A stretch of DNA of 64,000 bases from G965215145 sp965215145 (GCA_965215145.1 OZ244038.1:3605752-3669751); one strand, 5' to 3'; counted from the first letter of the stretch, positions 41,757-51,149 are shown. Notes: generated from the letters alone by a model not told the origin. Translations and numbers: made by a program.

Positions 41757-44168
41757 ATGCTCGACCTCGACCCGGCCCGCTGGACCCGGATCAGCGCTGT
41801 CCTCGACGCCCTCCTCGACCTCCCCCCGGAGGAGCGCGACGCCCACCTCGCGCGGGCCTGCGGCGACGACGACGCGCTGCGCAACGAGGTCGCCCGGCTC
41901 TGGAAAGACATCGACGCGGTCCGTGAGGGCGAATCAACCGGCGCCCGACCGGACCTCTGGCAGGGCGGCCCCCTCGGGGGTGCGCTGGGGGACCGGGTCG
42001 TCGGCGTGGGGAGCGACGGCCTGGAGGCTGGGGAGGCGGTCGGCGCATACCGGATCGTCCGCGAGATCGGGCGCGGGGGGATGGGCGCCGTCTACCTCGC
42101 CGAGCGCGCCGACGGCGCCTACGAGCAGGCCGTCGCGCTCAAGCTCGTCAAGCGCGGGCTCGAGACCCGCGCCGTGCTGCGCCGCTTCCATCATGAACGC
42201 CGCGTGCTGGCCCGCCTCGAGCACCCCAACGTCGCCCGGCTGCTCGACGCGGGCGTGGCCGAGGACGGCCGCCCGTTCTTCGTGATGGAGCACGTCGAGG
42301 GCGAGCCGATCACCGACTACTGCGACCGCCGAGGGCTCGGGGTCGAGAGGCGGCTCGGGCTCTTCGAGCAGGTGGGTCGGGCGGTGCGCTACGCCCACCA
42401 GAACCTCGTCGTCCACCGCGACCTCAAGCCCTCGAACGTCCTCGTCGCCGAAGACGGCGAGGGCAGGCCGGTGGTGAAGCTGCTCGACTTCGGCATCGCG
42501 AAGGTGCTCCACGGCGAGGGCGATGAAGAGGAGATCACGCTGACGGAAGCCGGCGGGCGCGTGTTGACGCCGGCCTACGCCGCGCCGGAGCAGGTGGCCG
42601 GCGCGCCCGTCACGACGGCGACAGACGTGTACGCCCTCGGCGTGCTGCTCTTCGAGTTGCTCGCGGGGCGGCGGCCGGAGGCGCAGCCGGGGACCACCGT
42701 GCGGCGGCCGAGCACAGGCGTAGCGACCGAGGCGGCTGAGGTACGGGGGACCACGGCGGACGGGCTCCGCCGCCGCCTCCGGGGCGACCTCGACGTGATC
42801 TGCCGGAAGGCGCTGCGCGAGGAGCTGGCCGAGCGCTACGCCTCGGTGGATGAGCTGCTCGACGACGTGCGGCGCCACCGGGAGGGGCTGCCGGTGACGG
42901 CGCGGCCGGCCTCGGCGGGGTACCGGGTGCGGAAGTTCGTCGCGCGGCACCGGCTGGGGGTCGGGGCGACGGCGGCCGTCCTGCTGGCGCTCGTGGGCGG
43001 GCTGGGCGCGGCGCTGTGGCAAGCCCGCCTGGCGGCCGGCGAGCGGGACACCGCTCGCCGCGAGGCCGCGACGGCCGAGCAGGTCAAGGACTACCTCGTG
43101 GACGTGTTTGCGGCGTCGGACCCGTGGGAGAACCCGGCGGACGTACAGGGCACCGAGATGACGGCGCGGGAGCTGCTCGCGCGGGGCGTGGCGCAGGTCG
43201 AGGCGCTGGAGGAGGAGCCGGCCGTGCAGGCCGAGCTGATGGAGGTGCTCGCCCTGACGTACCGCCGGCTGGGACTCTACGACAAGGCCGAGCCGCTGCT
43301 GGAGCGGGCGCTCGCCGTCCGCCGGGCGTTGTGGGGGCCGGAGCACGCGGACGTGGCCCAGAGCCAGGAGGCCCTGGCGGAGTTCCGCCGAGACGAGGGG
43401 ACCTTCGGGGAGGCCGAAGCCCTCCACCGCGCCGCCCTGGCGACGCGGCGCCGGCTCCTCGGTGAGGACGACCCCGCCACCGCACGTAGCCTGAGCGGGC
43501 TGGCCTCGACGCTCTACGACGGGGGCAGCTACGATGAGGCCGAGGAGCTCTTCCGCGCGGCGCTCGCCCTCGACCGCCGCGTCCTCGGAGACGCCCACCC
43601 CGAGGTCGCGGCCAAGCTGAACAACCTGGCTCTCCTCCTCCACGGGAAGGGGGACCGGGCCGAGGCCGAGGCCCTCTTCCGCGAGGCGCTGGCCGTGCAT
43701 CGCCAGGCGCTGGGCGACGAGCATCCCCACGTGGCCCAGAGCCTCACGAACGTCGCCGTGCCGCTCCAGATGCGGGGCGCCTACGCCGAGGCCGAGGCCC
43801 TCCACCGCGAGGCGCTCGGCCTGCGGACCCGGCTGCTCGGTGCCGACCACCCCGTCACCGCCGAGAGCGGGTACTGGTACGGGATGCTGCTCATAGAGAC
43901 CAGCCGCCCGGGCGAGGCCGAGCCGCTCCTCCGCCGCTCCCTCGGCGCCTACGAGACGGCCCTGGGGGCGGATCAGTGGCGGACGCTGCGGACGCGCGTC
44001 GCCCTCGGCCAGGCCCTCGCCGCTCTGGGCCAGGACGAGGAGGCCGAAACGCATCTACGAGAGGTCGTGGCGGCCTTCGAGCGCGGCGCCCAGGGGCGGC
44101 CCCAAGACGAGGAGGCCGCCCGCGATGCGCTCGCGGCCCTCGGCACCTCCCGACGCCGGGAGCGGTAG
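41757..44168 (+). CDS. Membrane-anchored Ser/Thr protein kinase with TPR domain
   Basis: The 803-residue protein has the glycine loop 'IGRGGMGAVYLAER' (104-117), Lys129 in 'ALKLVKRG', 'VVHRDLKPSNVLV' (HRD 220-222) and 'LLDFGIAKVL' (DFG 244-246). A transmembrane helix follows in 'VGATAAVLLALVGGLGAALW' (about 400-420). Then come repeated 42-residue tetratricopeptide units ('AEALFREALAVHRQALGDEH'). The layout is a cytosolic kinase with an extracytoplasmic sensor or protein-binding arm. An ECF sigma factor gene is convergent and close by; such kinase/ECF pairs are common in Planctomycetes, Acidobacteria and Rhodothermota and suggest a shared signalling unit, by inference. Confidence 0.92.
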   Translation: MLDLDPARWTRISAVLDALLDLPPEERDAHLARACGDDDALRNEVARLWKDIDAVREGESTGARPDLWQGGPLGGALGDRVVGVGSDGLEAGEAVGAYRIVREIGRGGMGAVYLAERADGAYEQAVALKLVKRGLETRAVLRRFHHERRVLARLEHPNVARLLDAGVAEDGRPFFVMEHVEGEPITDYCDRRGLGVERRLGLFEQVGRAVRYAHQNLVVHRDLKPSNVLVAEDGEGRPVVKLLDFGIAKVLHGEGDEEEITLTEAGGRVLTPAYAAPEQVAGAPVTTATDVYALGVLLFELLAGRRPEAQPGTTVRRPSTGVATEAAEVRGTTADGLRRRLRGDLDVICRKALREELAERYASVDELLDDVRRHREGLPVTARPASAGYRVRKFVARHRLGVGATAAVLLALVGGLGAALWQARLAAGERDTARREAATAEQVKDYLVDVFAASDPWENPADVQGTEMTARELLARGVAQVEALEEEPAVQAELMEVLALTYRRLGLYDKAEPLLERALAVRRALWGPEHADVAQSQEALAEFRRDEGTFGEAEALHRAALATRRRLLGEDDPATARSLSGLASTLYDGGSYDEAEELFRAALALDRRVLGDAHPEVAAKLNNLALLLHGKGDRAEAEALFREALAVHRQALGDEHPHVAQSLTNVAVPLQMRGAYAEAEALHREALGLRTRLLGADHPVTAESGYWYGMLLIETSRPGEAEPLLRRSLGAYETALGADQWRTLRTRVALGQALAALGQDEEAETHLREVVAAFERGAQGRPQDEEAARDALAALGTSRRRER

Positions 44169-44182
44169 AGGAAGCTCGGCCG

Positions 44183-44211
44183 GTAGGGGCGACTCGGCGA
44201 GCCGCCCCTAG
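44183..44211. repeat. GTAGGGGCG-family palindrome supplying the sigma factor stop codon
   Basis: GTAGGGGCGACTCGGCGAGC then CGCCCCTAG. The minus-strand sigma factor ends with the TAG at 44208-44210 inside this element. Confidence 0.65.
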
Positions 44212-44771
44212 GCATTGAGGCGCGACCGGAGCAGCGCCTTCGCCTTGAGCACCGTTCGGTAGACCGTCTGCCGGCTCACCCCCCGCACCTCGGCCACCTC
44301 GGCGTAGCTCAGCCCCGCGAAGAAGTGCATCTCGACCGTCTGCACCAGCGGCGCGTCGAGCGCGGCGAGGTCCGTCAGCACCTCGTCGAGCGTGAGGATC
44401 TCCAGCGCCTCCGCCTCGACGGCCGGGATCGCGCCCTCGTCCAGCGTCACGCGCTGCGCCTCGCCGCCGCGCTTCTGCCGGCCCGCGCGCCGCGCGTAGT
44501 CCACGATCACGCAGCGGAGGGCCTTCGCCGTCAGCGCCATCAGGTGCTCCCGGTCCCGCACCCCCTCGCCGACCCGGCCGGCGAGCTTGAGGTAGACCTC
44601 GTGGACGAGCGCGGTGGTGTTGAGCGTGTGCGGCGCGCGGTGCTTCTGGCGCTGCTGGTGGGCCAGGGCGTGGAGGTCGTCGTAAAGGAGGGCGAAGAGG
44701 CGGTCGCGCGCGGCCTCGTCGCCGCCGTCCCAGCGGTGGAGCAGCTCGGTGATCGGGGGCTCAGAGTCCAT
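44208..44771 (-). CDS. ECF-type RNA polymerase sigma factor
   Basis: The 187 residues show sigma region 2 ('LFALLYDDLHALAHQQRQKH', 'ALVHEVYLKLAG', 'MRCVIVDYARR'-like 'ALRCVIVDYARRAGRQKRGG') and region 4 ('LVQTVEMHFFAGLSYAEVAE', 'RGVSRQTVYRTVLKAKALLR'). This is the TIGR02999-like ECF group often linked to Ser/Thr kinases. No anti-sigma gene is adjacent, so control by the convergent kinase is a reasonable hypothesis. Confidence 0.9.
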   Translation of the reverse strand: MDSEPPITELLHRWDGGDEAARDRLFALLYDDLHALAHQQRQKHRAPHTLNTTALVHEVYLKLAGRVGEGVRDREHLMALTAKALRCVIVDYARRAGRQKRGGEAQRVTLDEGAIPAVEAEALEILTLDEVLTDLAALDAPLVQTVEMHFFAGLSYAEVAEVRGVSRQTVYRTVLKAKALLRSRLNA

Positions 44772-45111
44772 GCCGGGGAGGAGCAGGCGCCGCGTGGGAG
44801 GATGCTGACGGCGTCGAAGATAGCCCCTCTCGGCCAGCCATCGGGAGGATCAGTTGTTCAAAAGCCTACCCCCCGCTTCCGGTGCCATCGCTTCGGCTTC
44901 GCCTCCGCTCAGGGCGCCAGAAGCTGTCCCCCTTCTGAAGGGGGACAGTTTCAGGAGTGCCTGAGGGCGTAGCCCGATGCGCTGCTGAAACGGGGGGTCC
45001 GAAAAACTTTCGTGCCGGTGTTTACGGGTGCGCCGAAATGACGTGGTGCAGGGTGAGGGGCCATCCGACGGCCCCTGACTCGCATTCCCTCTATCCCTAC
45101 GAGGCAACACC
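44772..45111. other. 340-bp gap holding a three-hairpin element
   Basis: Apart from the repeat at 44865-45000, the gap has the leader of the FG-GAP gene, with AAAACTTTCG near 45003 as a possible -7-like box and CTCGCATTCCCTCTATCCC near the start codon. No gene is seen. Confidence 0.5.
44865..45000. repeat. Three-hairpin interspersed element, copy 1
   Basis: The order is: CTACCCCCC-like left end; hairpin 1 (CTTCCGGTGCC...GGCGCCAGAAG); a 25-bp central palindrome at 44924-44948 with arms CTGTCCCCCTTC/GAAGGGGGACAG; hairpin 3 (TTTCAG...CTGAAA); and right end CGGGGGGTCC. The central palindrome and right end are identical to the copy at 49155, while arms 1 and 3 differ in sequence but still pair. 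Confidence 0.7.
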
Positions 45112-47541
45112 ATGCAGCACCCATTCAGACAGCACTCATTCCGCAGGATGTTCCACCCCGGCCTGCTCCTCGCGGCCCTCACCCTGCTGGCCCTCGCGCC
45201 CACTGTGGCGGCCCAGGATCTGATCCACGAACTCGCTTCGCCCAACGAAGAGGAGTTCGGCCGTTTCGGCTCCGTGGCGGAGGTACCTGACGCCGATGGC
45301 GACGGCCGCGGCGACCTCCTCGTCGGGGCGTACAACGAGACCCCCGGCTTGAGTCCCAGCAGCGCCGGGCGGGCTTACCTCTTCAGCGGGGCCACCGGGG
45401 CGCTCCTCTTCGAGCTCGCCTCGCCCAACCCAGAGGCGGGCGGCCGCTTCGGCGGCTCCGTGGCGGGGGTCCCGGATGTGGACGGCGACGGCCGCGCCGA
45501 CCTCCTCGTCGGGGCGTACCACGAAGACCCCGGCACGAGTCCCAGTAATGCCGGCCGGGCGTACCTCTTCTCCGGCACCGGCATCCCTACGCAGACGCAG
45601 CTCATCGGCGCCCCTGAGAAGGGCGACGCCTTCGGTGCGGCCCTCGCCACCGGCGACTTCAACGGCGACGGACGCGACGACCTCGCCGTCGGCTCCCCCG
45701 GTGAGGACCTCGGCTCGATTCAGGACGCGGGCGTCGTGAACGTGATCTACGGCACGCCAGGCTCGGCCGCCTCGGGCGGCGGGCTCACCGCCGCCGGCAA
45801 CCAGGACTGGAACCAGGGCAGCCCCGGCGTCATCGGCGCGAGCGAGGCCGGAGACCAGTTCGGCGCCGCCCTCGCCGCGGGTGACTTCGACTGCGACGGC
45901 TTCGACGACCTCGCCGTCGGCATACCCGGCGAGACGTTCGGGACCGGCGGGACGGCCGTCACCGATGCCGGCTCCATGAACGTGATCTACGGCTCCGCCA
46001 GCGGGCTCGACGGCGCGGGCAGCCAGCGCTGGAACCAGGACAGCCCCGGCGTCGGTGCCGATCCGCAGACCGGCGACGGCTTCGGCTCCGCCCTCGCCTC
46101 CGGCGACTTCAACGCCGACGGCTGCGACGACCTCGCCGTCGGCGTCCCCGGGGAGGACCTCGGCGGTAACACGATCCTCGACGCCGGGTTCGCCATGGTC
46201 TTCTACGGCCGCACCACCGGCCTCACCTCGACCGGCATCGACTACCTCTCGCAGGAGTCCACCCAGCCCGACACCCCCGAGGCGGGGGACCGGGTCGGCT
46301 TCGCCCTCGCGGCGGGCGACTTCGACGGTGACGGCATCGACGACCTCGCCGTCGGCGCGCCCGGTGAAGACGTAGGGTCGATCACAGACGCCGGCGCCGC
46401 GACCGTCTTCTACGGGACCACCGCCACCGGCCTCCGCCCCTCCACCTACCAGCTCTGGACCGAGGGCCCCCTGCTCGGGGACACCGGGGAGAACGACCAG
46501 TTCGGCTACGCCCTCACCGCCGGCGACTTCGACGGGGATGGCTTCGACGACCTCGCCGTCGGAATGCCCTTCGAGGACAACGGCTCCACCCGCATCAACG
46601 TCGGCTCCGTCAAGGCGATCTATGGCTCCGCCAGCGGCCTCACCGCCGTCGGCAACCAGCAGTGGTTCCAGGACACCCCCGGCATCGCCGGCGGGGGTGA
46701 GAGCTTCGACCAGTTCGGCTTCTCTGTGGCCGCGGGCGACTTCGACGGCGACGGGGAGTCCGACCTCGCCATCGGCGTCTTCGGCGAGGACAACGGCGCC
46801 ACCCCGAACACCGGTGCCGCCAACGGCCTCTTCGGCACGCCCGGCGGGCTCGCCACCCCGCGCAACAAGCAGGGCTACCAGAGCACCAACGGCATCCGCG
46901 ACGTCTCCGAGCAGGGCGACGGCTTCGGCTTCGCCGTGGCAACGGGCGACTTCAACGGCGACGGCCGCGACGACGTCGCCATCGGCGCCCCAGGTGAGGG
47001 CATCAACGGGGCCGACGAGGCCGGCGCGGTCAACGTGCTTTACGGCAGCGGTGGCGCGGGCTTCACGCTGGCCGGCGACGACTTCTGGCACCAGGGCAGC
47101 GCCGGTCGCTCCGCGCCGGACGCCGGGACCACCGCGACGACGTGGGTCGCCGACGGCGCCCCCGAGCCCGGCGCTCCCTACGCCGCCGGGGCTCTCGCCA
47201 CCGAGGATGACGGGACGACGGACCCACCCGCGGCTTCGAGCACGGCTAGCCTGCCGGCGACGACGGCGCTCGGGGATGCCTTCCCGAACCCGCTGACCGA
47301 CCGCGCCACCGTCGGCTTCGACGTGGCCGAGGCCACCGAGGTCCGGCTCGCCGTCTACGACGTGCTCGGCCGCACCGTCGCCGTGCTCGCCGAGGGCACC
47401 GTCGAGGCCGGTCGTCACGAGGCCGTCTTCGACGCGGCGAACCTCCCGTCGGGGACGTACCTCGTCCGGCTGGAGGTCGCAGATCCCGGCACCGGGGCGG
47501 GCAGCACGGTCGAGACCCAGCGCATCACACTCGTGCGCTAG
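45112..47541 (+). CDS. Secreted FG-GAP (integrin-like) repeat protein with type IX sorting domain
   Basis: The 809-residue protein has a signal peptide ending near 'PTVAAQD' (possible alternative start at Met13). There are about nine beta-propeller repeats: two of 'FGSVAEVPDADGDGRGDLLV' type, then several of 'ALATGDFNGDGRDDLAVG' type carrying D-x-D-x-D-G calcium loops. The C-terminus is a sorting domain ('AFPNPLTDRATVGFDVAE' ... 'QRITLVR'). FG-GAP propellers bind ligands or calcium at the cell surface; the partner is unknown. Expected route: Sec export then T9SS. Confidence 0.88.
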   Translation: MQHPFRQHSFRRMFHPGLLLAALTLLALAPTVAAQDLIHELASPNEEEFGRFGSVAEVPDADGDGRGDLLVGAYNETPGLSPSSAGRAYLFSGATGALLFELASPNPEAGGRFGGSVAGVPDVDGDGRADLLVGAYHEDPGTSPSNAGRAYLFSGTGIPTQTQLIGAPEKGDAFGAALATGDFNGDGRDDLAVGSPGEDLGSIQDAGVVNVIYGTPGSAASGGGLTAAGNQDWNQGSPGVIGASEAGDQFGAALAAGDFDCDGFDDLAVGIPGETFGTGGTAVTDAGSMNVIYGSASGLDGAGSQRWNQDSPGVGADPQTGDGFGSALASGDFNADGCDDLAVGVPGEDLGGNTILDAGFAMVFYGRTTGLTSTGIDYLSQESTQPDTPEAGDRVGFALAAGDFDGDGIDDLAVGAPGEDVGSITDAGAATVFYGTTATGLRPSTYQLWTEGPLLGDTGENDQFGYALTAGDFDGDGFDDLAVGMPFEDNGSTRINVGSVKAIYGSASGLTAVGNQQWFQDTPGIAGGGESFDQFGFSVAAGDFDGDGESDLAIGVFGEDNGATPNTGAANGLFGTPGGLATPRNKQGYQSTNGIRDVSEQGDGFGFAVATGDFNGDGRDDVAIGAPGEGINGADEAGAVNVLYGSGGAGFTLAGDDFWHQGSAGRSAPDAGTTATTWVADGAPEPGAPYAAGALATEDDGTTDPPAASSTASLPATTALGDAFPNPLTDRATVGFDVAEATEVRLAVYDVLGRTVAVLAEGTVEAGRHEAVFDAANLPSGTYLVRLEVADPGTGAGSTVETQRITLVR

Positions 47542-47586
47542 GAGCGCACACCGGGTAGCGCACGGCTCACCGAATGCGCTGAACGC

Positions 47587-47626
47587 GAGCGGGGCCGCCT
47601 GTGGTGGGGCGGCCCCGCTCCGCGTT
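47587..47626. terminator. Bidirectional terminator between the FG-GAP and NhaC genes
   Basis: A perfect 13-bp stem (GAGCGGGGCCGCC / GGCGGCCCCGCTC) with an 8-nt loop and a short T-run after it (CGCGTTT) lies between two convergent stops (47541 and 47638). Confidence 0.7.
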
Positions 47627-47637
47627 TGCCCTCCCCG

Positions 47638-49062
47638 CTAGAGCGCCGCGCCGACGAGGGCGAATCCGATGGCGGCTACCCCGCCGGCGAGCAGGGCGTA
47701 GGGGAGCTGCGTGCGGACGTGGGCGATGTGGTCCGTCGCCGCGGCGAGGCTCGACACAACGGTCGTGTCGGAGATCGGCGAGGCGTGGTCGCCGAAGATG
47801 CCGCCGGAGAGGGCGGCGGCGAGGAACGGCGCGGCCGGCAGCCCGAGCGCCGCCGCCGCCGGCACCGCCAGCGGGATCATGATGGCGAACGTCCCCCAAC
47901 TCGTCCCCGTCGCAAAGGCGATGAAGGCGCCCGTGGCGAAGACCAGCGGGAGCAGCCCCGCCGGCGGCACCGTCCCTGCCGCGAGCTGCGCGACGTAGAG
48001 CCCCGCGCCCATCTCGCGCGCCACCCCACCGAGTGCCAGCGCGAGCAGCAACACGAGGGCGATCCCGAGCATCCCCCCGCCGCCGCGCAGCCCCGTCTTC
48101 GTGAGCTCATCCACCGAGAGCGCCCGCTGTACCAGCAGCAGCCCCCACACCACGACCAGCCCCGTCAGCACCGCCCACAGCACGCTCGTCGAGCCCGAGC
48201 CCGCGCGGAGGTCGCCGCCCCCGGTGATCCAGAGGGCGAGCGGCATCATCCCCACCATCGCCCCGAGCGGGAGCAGCATGTTGAGCGGGCGGGGCGGGAT
48301 GTTCGTCGTCGGCTCCGGGACGAGGGCGCCCTCGTCCACGGCCGGCGTCGCCCCCTCATCGTGGAGGACGCCCGCCTCGGCGCGGCGCTCGGCGCGGGCC
48401 ATCGGCCCGAGGCGCCATCCGGTGACGGCCACGAACCCGGCCAGCGCCACGGCCGCCAGCGCGTACAGGTTCAGCGGGATCGAGGCGACGAACACGCCGA
48501 GGGGGTCGTCCACGCCCTGCTCGCCGAGGAGCGCGAGCACGTAGGCGCCCCAGGCGTTCAGGGGGATCAGCACGCAGACGGCCGCGCTCGTGGCGTCGAT
48601 GAGGTAGGCCAGCATCTCGCGGCTCCGCCGGTGCCGGTCGAACAGGGGCCGCGCCACGGCGCCGGCGACGAGGACGGTGATGTTCGACTCGATAAAGATC
48701 ACGACGCCGGTGAGGAACGCGAGCACCCGCGCCGAGCGCGGCCCCGTCACCAGCCTTTTTCTTTCGATCCAGTCCACGAACCCCCGCACCCCGCCCCCGG
48801 CCTCGACGGTGGCGATGAGCGCGCCGATGGCAAACGTAAAGAGGAGCACCCGCGCGTTGCCCGCGTCGCCGAGCACGGCCACGCTCGCGGCGACGGCGTC
48901 GGCGAGGCCGGCCAGGGGGTTCCAACCGTTGATGACCGTCCACCCGAGCCAGACGCCGGCGGCGAGCGAGAGGTAGACCTGCCGCGTCGCCAGCGCCAGC
49001 ACGATGGCGAGCAGCGGCGGCAGCAGCGAGACGAACGACGGCTCGAAGACGACGTCGGGCAC
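47638..49062 (-). CDS. nhaC: NhaC-family Na+/H+ antiporter
   Basis: The 474-residue protein has about twelve membrane helices and the family block 'GTSWGTFAIMIPLAVPAA' followed by 'SGGIFGDHASPISDTTVVSS', the conserved transport-site region of NhaC/ArsB-like carriers. It exchanges sodium for protons across the inner membrane, a common need in marine or halophilic Rhodothermota. Relatives also move organic acids or amino acids, so substrate is inferred from family only. Confidence 0.85.
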   Translation of the reverse strand: MPDVVFEPSFVSLLPPLLAIVLALATRQVYLSLAAGVWLGWTVINGWNPLAGLADAVAASVAVLGDAGNARVLLFTFAIGALIATVEAGGGVRGFVDWIERKRLVTGPRSARVLAFLTGVVIFIESNITVLVAGAVARPLFDRHRRSREMLAYLIDATSAAVCVLIPLNAWGAYVLALLGEQGVDDPLGVFVASIPLNLYALAAVALAGFVAVTGWRLGPMARAERRAEAGVLHDEGATPAVDEGALVPEPTTNIPPRPLNMLLPLGAMVGMMPLALWITGGGDLRAGSGSTSVLWAVLTGLVVVWGLLLVQRALSVDELTKTGLRGGGGMLGIALVLLLALALGGVAREMGAGLYVAQLAAGTVPPAGLLPLVFATGAFIAFATGTSWGTFAIMIPLAVPAAAALGLPAAPFLAAALSGGIFGDHASPISDTTVVSSLAAATDHIAHVRTQLPYALLAGGVAAIGFALVGAAL

Positions 49063-49392
49063 GGGGGTCTATTGCGTAGTGCGTAGGGGTGCTCGATCCG
49101 AGCGTCGCGCTTCGGTCGGCCTCGCGGGCGGAGGATACGGCGAGGGGGCGGGACGGACCCCCTGTTCGGGTCGCGCCTGAGCGCAGCGATGCGCGACCCG
49201 AACTGTCCCCCTTCTGAAGGGGGACAGCCGCGCGCTGCCAATAGCGAGCAGAGCGAGCGACTGCAAGCGCGGCGGGGGGTCCCGTGCAACGGCGCCGCGA
49301 CGCCCGCGTTACCGCTTCATCATCCCGGCCGCCCGCCGAAACTCCGCGTGGCACCCCGCGTGCCGCCGTCTTCCGCCACCGACTTCCTCTGC
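49063..49392. other. 330-bp divergent gap with a repeat element
   Basis: Between nhaC (minus) and the HAD gene (plus). It contains the TTGCGTAGTGCGTAGGGG word at 49073 and the three-hairpin element copy 2. An in-frame extension of the HAD gene across this region is repeat-derived. No separate gene is seen. Confidence 0.5.
49155..49282. repeat. Three-hairpin interspersed element, copy 2
   Basis: The 128-bp unit starts GGACCCCCT and ends GGGGGGTCC (terminal inverted repeat). It contains three successive hairpins: TTCGGGTCGCGC/GCGCGACCCGAA (perfect 12 bp), CTGTCCCCCTTC/GAAGGGGGACAG, and an imperfect CCGCGC.../...GCGCGG arm. The overall fold is cloverleaf-like. Copy 1 is at 44865-45000. Confidence 0.75.
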
Positions 49393-50874
49393 ATGGAGCA
49401 GCCTCTCCCCGCCCCACCGCCCGTCCCCGCCGAGCCGCCGAGCCACGCCCGCGGCGTCTTCACCAACCGGACGCTCAACCTCCGCGCCATCCAGGCCGTC
49501 GGGTACGACATGGACTACACCCTCATCCACTACCACGTCCGGGTGTGGGAGGAGCGGGCCTACGTCTACGTCCGCGACCGGCTCGCCCGCGACGGCTGGC
49601 CCGTCGGGCACCTCACCTTCAACCCCGACCTCGTCGTCCGCGGCCTCGTGATCGACACCGTCCTCGGCAACGTCGTCAAGGCCAACCGGTTCGGGTACGT
49701 CAAGAAGGCCTACCACGGCACCCAGCAGCTCCCCTTCGACCTCAAGCGCGAGCTCTACGGGCGCCTCTACGTCGACCTCGGCGAGCCCCGGTGGGTGTTC
49801 CTGAACACGCTGTTCTCGCTCTCCGAGGCCTGCATGTACATGCAGCTCGTGGACCTCCTCGACGCCGGCGAGATCGGGGAGAAGGGCGCGCCCGGCGACA
49901 AGATGAACTACGCCGACCTCTACGACCTCGTCCGCCGCACCCTCGACGCGACCCACGCCGAGGGCCGCCTCAAGGGCGAGATCATCGGGGACCCCGCGCC
50001 CTACGTGGACCTCGACCCCGAGACGCCGCTGGCGCTGCTTGACCAGAAGCAGTCCGGCAAGAAGCTCCTGCTCATCACGAACTCGGAGTGGGCCTACACC
50101 GCGCCCATGCTGGCCTACTGCTTCGACCCGTTCCTGCCGGGGGGGATGACGTGGCGGGAGCTGTTCGACATCGCCATCGTGGGGGCGCGCAAGCCGGCGT
50201 TCTTCACGCAGCGGATGCCGGCCTTCGAGGTCGTCTCCGAGGACGGCCTGCTGCGCGAGCACTACGGCACCCTGCAGGAGGGCCGCGTCTACGTCGGCGG
50301 CAACGCCGCGCTCGTCGAGGCCAGCCTCGGGCTCAAGGGCGAGGACATCCTCTACGTCGGCGACCACCTCTTCACCGACGTGAACGTGAGCAAGAGCGTC
50401 CACCGCTGGCGCACGGCGCTCGTGCTCCGCGAGCTCGAGGACGACCTGGAGGCGCTCGAAGAATTCCGCCCGCAGCAGCGGCGGCTCGCGAAGATGATGA
50501 AGCAGAAGATCGCGATGGAGCGGGAGTACTCGGCCTACCGCCTCGCGCTGCTCCGCGCGAAGGACGACTACGCCGGCGACCTCCTCGCCGAGCCGGCCCG
50601 TCCCGTGGCCGAGATCGAGGCGGACATGGCCGCCCATCGCCGCCGCGTGCTCGCCTTCGATGCCGAGATCGCGCCGTTGGCGCAAGCGTCGGGCGCGCTG
50701 AACAACCCGCATTGGGGGCTGCTGATGCGTGCCGGCAACGACAAGAGCCTGCTCGCCCGGCAGGTCGAGCGCTACGCCGACATCTACACGGGCCGCGTGG
50801 CGAACCTCCTCCACAGCACGCCCTACGCCTACTTCCGGTCCCACCGCGGCTCCCTCCCGCACGACCTGGCGTGA
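49393..50874 (+). CDS. HAD superfamily 5'-nucleotidase (HAD-IG family)
   Basis: The 493 residues start at ATG 49393; the longer frame reads through repeat DNA. HAD motif I 'YDMDYTLIHYH' has nucleophile Asp39 and Asp41. Motif II region 'LLLITNSEWAYT' follows, and motif IV 'ILYVGDHLFTDVNVSK'. The family resembles eukaryotic cytosolic purine 5'-nucleotidase (IMP/GMP-type), so it likely dephosphorylates nucleoside monophosphates in the cytoplasm. The C-terminal third is helical ('KMMKQKIAMEREYSAYRLAL'). Confidence 0.88.
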   Translation: MEQPLPAPPPVPAEPPSHARGVFTNRTLNLRAIQAVGYDMDYTLIHYHVRVWEERAYVYVRDRLARDGWPVGHLTFNPDLVVRGLVIDTVLGNVVKANRFGYVKKAYHGTQQLPFDLKRELYGRLYVDLGEPRWVFLNTLFSLSEACMYMQLVDLLDAGEIGEKGAPGDKMNYADLYDLVRRTLDATHAEGRLKGEIIGDPAPYVDLDPETPLALLDQKQSGKKLLLITNSEWAYTAPMLAYCFDPFLPGGMTWRELFDIAIVGARKPAFFTQRMPAFEVVSEDGLLREHYGTLQEGRVYVGGNAALVEASLGLKGEDILYVGDHLFTDVNVSKSVHRWRTALVLRELEDDLEALEEFRPQQRRLAKMMKQKIAMEREYSAYRLALLRAKDDYAGDLLAEPARPVAEIEADMAAHRRRVLAFDAEIAPLAQASGALNNPHWGLLMRAGNDKSLLARQVERYADIYTGRVANLLHSTPYAYFRSHRGSLPHDLA

Positions 50875-50889
50875 CGAGGTTCGGGCTGA

Positions 50890-51084
50890 CGGCGTTCGGC
50901 GGCGACGAACGTGGGGGCACGTGGTGCCGTGCCCGTCCGCCGGCGACGGACGCCGTAGGGGCGACCCCATGTGGTCGCCCGGTTCGAGATTAGCACCATC
51001 CCTCGGCAGGGCGAACGCCGTTCGCCCCTACGTTCCCCGTCGAATGTCACCGACGCGGCAGGGCACGATGAATCGCGCCCCTAC
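50890..51084. repeat. Run of four GTAGGGGCG-family palindromes
   Basis: Successive hairpins are GGGGGCACGTGGTGCCGTGCCC (50910s), GTAGGGGCGACC...GGTCGCCC (50955-50980), AGGGCGAACG...CGTTCGCCCCTAC (51008-51031) and CAGGGCACGATGAATCG...CGCCCCTAC (51059-51084). The inner stems differ but each pairs with itself. The 275-bp gap between the HAD and YhbY genes holds little else. Confidence 0.65.
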
Positions 51085-51149
51085 GGATGCACCTCCGGCC
51101 GTCGGCGGTAGCTTCCTCTGCCTTCTGCCCGCCGCCCTCTGCTGCTGAA

